Shown here: piece after piece, positions 63,288-64,000 of the stretch
Layout of the letters: every line of letters starts with the position of its first letter
Position numbering within the stretch: the first letter of the stretch is position 1
Source: Rhizobium sp. ZPR4
Lineage (GTDB): Bacteria; Pseudomonadota; Alphaproteobacteria; Rhizobiales; Rhizobiaceae
Length of the DNA stretch: 64,000 nt
Assembly (NCBI RefSeq): GCF_040215725.1
Contig: NZ_CP157969.1
Span: forward strand, 434,001-498,000
Direction of reading: 5' to 3'
The notes under the pieces: generated by a model
The model's input: the letters and a program-made list of their open reading frames with translations, nothing else
The model's database searches: none
What the model was told of the DNA's origin: nothing
Made by a program: the position numbers and the translations under genes

Positions 63288-64000
63288 CGCGATATTCCTT
63301 TTTCAGCCGTTGCGGCTGTCCCCAGCGGGGTTCGCCGCATTCTCCAGCCGAAGCGCAGCAGAAACTGCAGGCCGGCGAGCCAGCCCTCTACTTCGGCCGC
63401 CAAAATTCCGAGCCTGCCCGGAGGCCCTTCGAAGAGCGCCTTGACGAAGGTCTTGGCAAAATAGACCGGCAGCTGCTTGCCGATGCGCACGATGTTTCCG
63501 CGGTCGCCGAAATTATCGTATTGCGTCACAAGGGCCGCGACGTGGCCCTTCATATAGGCTCTGATCTGCCGCTTGAGGCCGGGCCAGTCGCTGCGATGGT
63601 GGTGGAAGACAACGGCCCGAGGCTCGTAGAGGCACACACCACCAGCTACCAGCAGCCGGTACCAAAGCTCAGAGTCTTCGGAGCATCCCGCCGCTCCCGC
63701 GCCGAGGCGCTCATCGAACAGGCCGACCCGCTCGAATACGGAGCGTCGAAAGGCCATGTTGGCGCCGGCGCCGATCTTCCAGACATGCGCCCCGCTCGGC
63801 CGCGTCTCCTCAAAGAAGCGCCTGTCGAAGGTGAGCGGCACGAAAGTCGAACCAAAGCCGCCCATGGTGAACTGAAAGGAGCATTGCGCCGCCGTATCGA
63901 GACGCGCCGGCAGCACAAGACCGGTAAACGCCTCAACGTCCCGTTCCGCAAAGGCGCGCGCGATCTCGGCGGTCCAGCCCGGATGCGCTTCGACGTCGTC
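63284..64000 (-). CDS. Glycosyltransferase family 2 (5' end outside window)
   Basis: The C-terminal ~238 residues of a GT2 enzyme. The frame is open to the right edge and begins inside the domain with DDVEAHPGWTAEIARAFAER, which carries the acidic metal-binding pair. Then come MAFRRSVFERVGLFDERLGA, GCSEDSELWYRLLVAGG and CLYEPRAVVFHHHR, the acceptor and base region. The start lies beyond 64000. It is the first visible gene of the leftward polysaccharide operon. Confidence 0.9.
   Translation of the reverse strand, partial: DDVEAHPGWTAEIARAFAERDVEAFTGLVLPARLDTAAQCSFQFTMGGFGSTFVPLTFDRRFFEETRPSGAHVWKIGAGANMAFRRSVFERVGLFDERLGAGAAGCSEDSELWYRLLVAGGVCLYEPRAVVFHHHRSDWPGLKRQIRAYMKGHVAALVTQYDNFGDRGNIVRIGKQLPVYFAKTFVKALFEGPPGRLGILAAEVEGWLAGLQFLLRFGWRMRRTPLGTAATAEKGISR

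Overview
The window looks like chromosomal or large-replicon DNA from a GC-rich alphaproteobacterium of the Rhizobium/Agrobacterium group. The grounds are many sugar ABC and TRAP importers, each with its own regulator and dehydrogenases; a tandem UDP-xylose synthase and UDP-xylose 4-epimerase pair; a palindromic repeat of a kind I recall from rhizobial genomes (45620-45725); and a short His-rich exported protein. The assignment rests on gene content and style, not on a marker gene. I found no rRNA, intact tRNA, CRISPR array, prophage or insertion sequence.

Layout. 1-1516: edge of a two-component-like pair (NarL-type response regulator plus the start of a membrane protein) and a small exported Cys protein. 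1972-15209: a hexuronate/aldonate locus made of a fused DctQM TRAP transporter with its DctP, a FadR-type GntR regulator, a sugar ABC importer, a metal-dependent cyclase-fold hydrolase, UxuA, UxuB and a zinc alcohol dehydrogenase. The same promoter/operator design (TTGACA, 17-base spacer centred on TACCATGGTA) precedes both the TRAP genes and the ABC operon. 15210-21970: small genes, two short-chain dehydrogenases, an AraC regulator, a DUF2147 protein and a decayed AraC fragment. 21971-27000: a four-gene operon with a luciferase-like monooxygenase, a flavin reductase fused to a MarR-like domain, a GMC oxidoreductase and a GlxA/GbdR-type regulator. It converges on 27125-31770, a glycine-betaine/proline-type ABC importer whose last gene is an aldehyde dehydrogenase, divergent from a GcvA-like LysR gene. 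33173-37362: a MacB/HlyD-like export module with two separate FtsX-type permeases.

37783-44565 is the most unusual part. It is a five-gene sugar ABC importer in which one permease is fused to a strictosidine-synthase/SMP-30-like beta-propeller. The next gene encodes a free-standing relative of that propeller that has lost all the predicted metal ligands. Around it lie a LysR regulator, an aldehyde dehydrogenase, a short-chain dehydrogenase and a tartrate/isopropylmalate-type dehydrogenase, which together suggest uptake and stepwise oxidation of a sugar acid, lactone or polyol. A short-form SerA follows.

50822-55234: an RND efflux pair. 55414-58804: a GMC sugar oxidase with two xylose-isomerase-like TIM-barrel proteins, with a palindrome-rich divergent promoter between the oxidase and the first barrel gene. 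59262-64000: UDP-sugar supply (UDP-xylose synthase and 4-epimerase) facing a methyltransferase and two glycosyltransferases, the last cut by the window edge; this is probably part of a surface-polysaccharide cluster.
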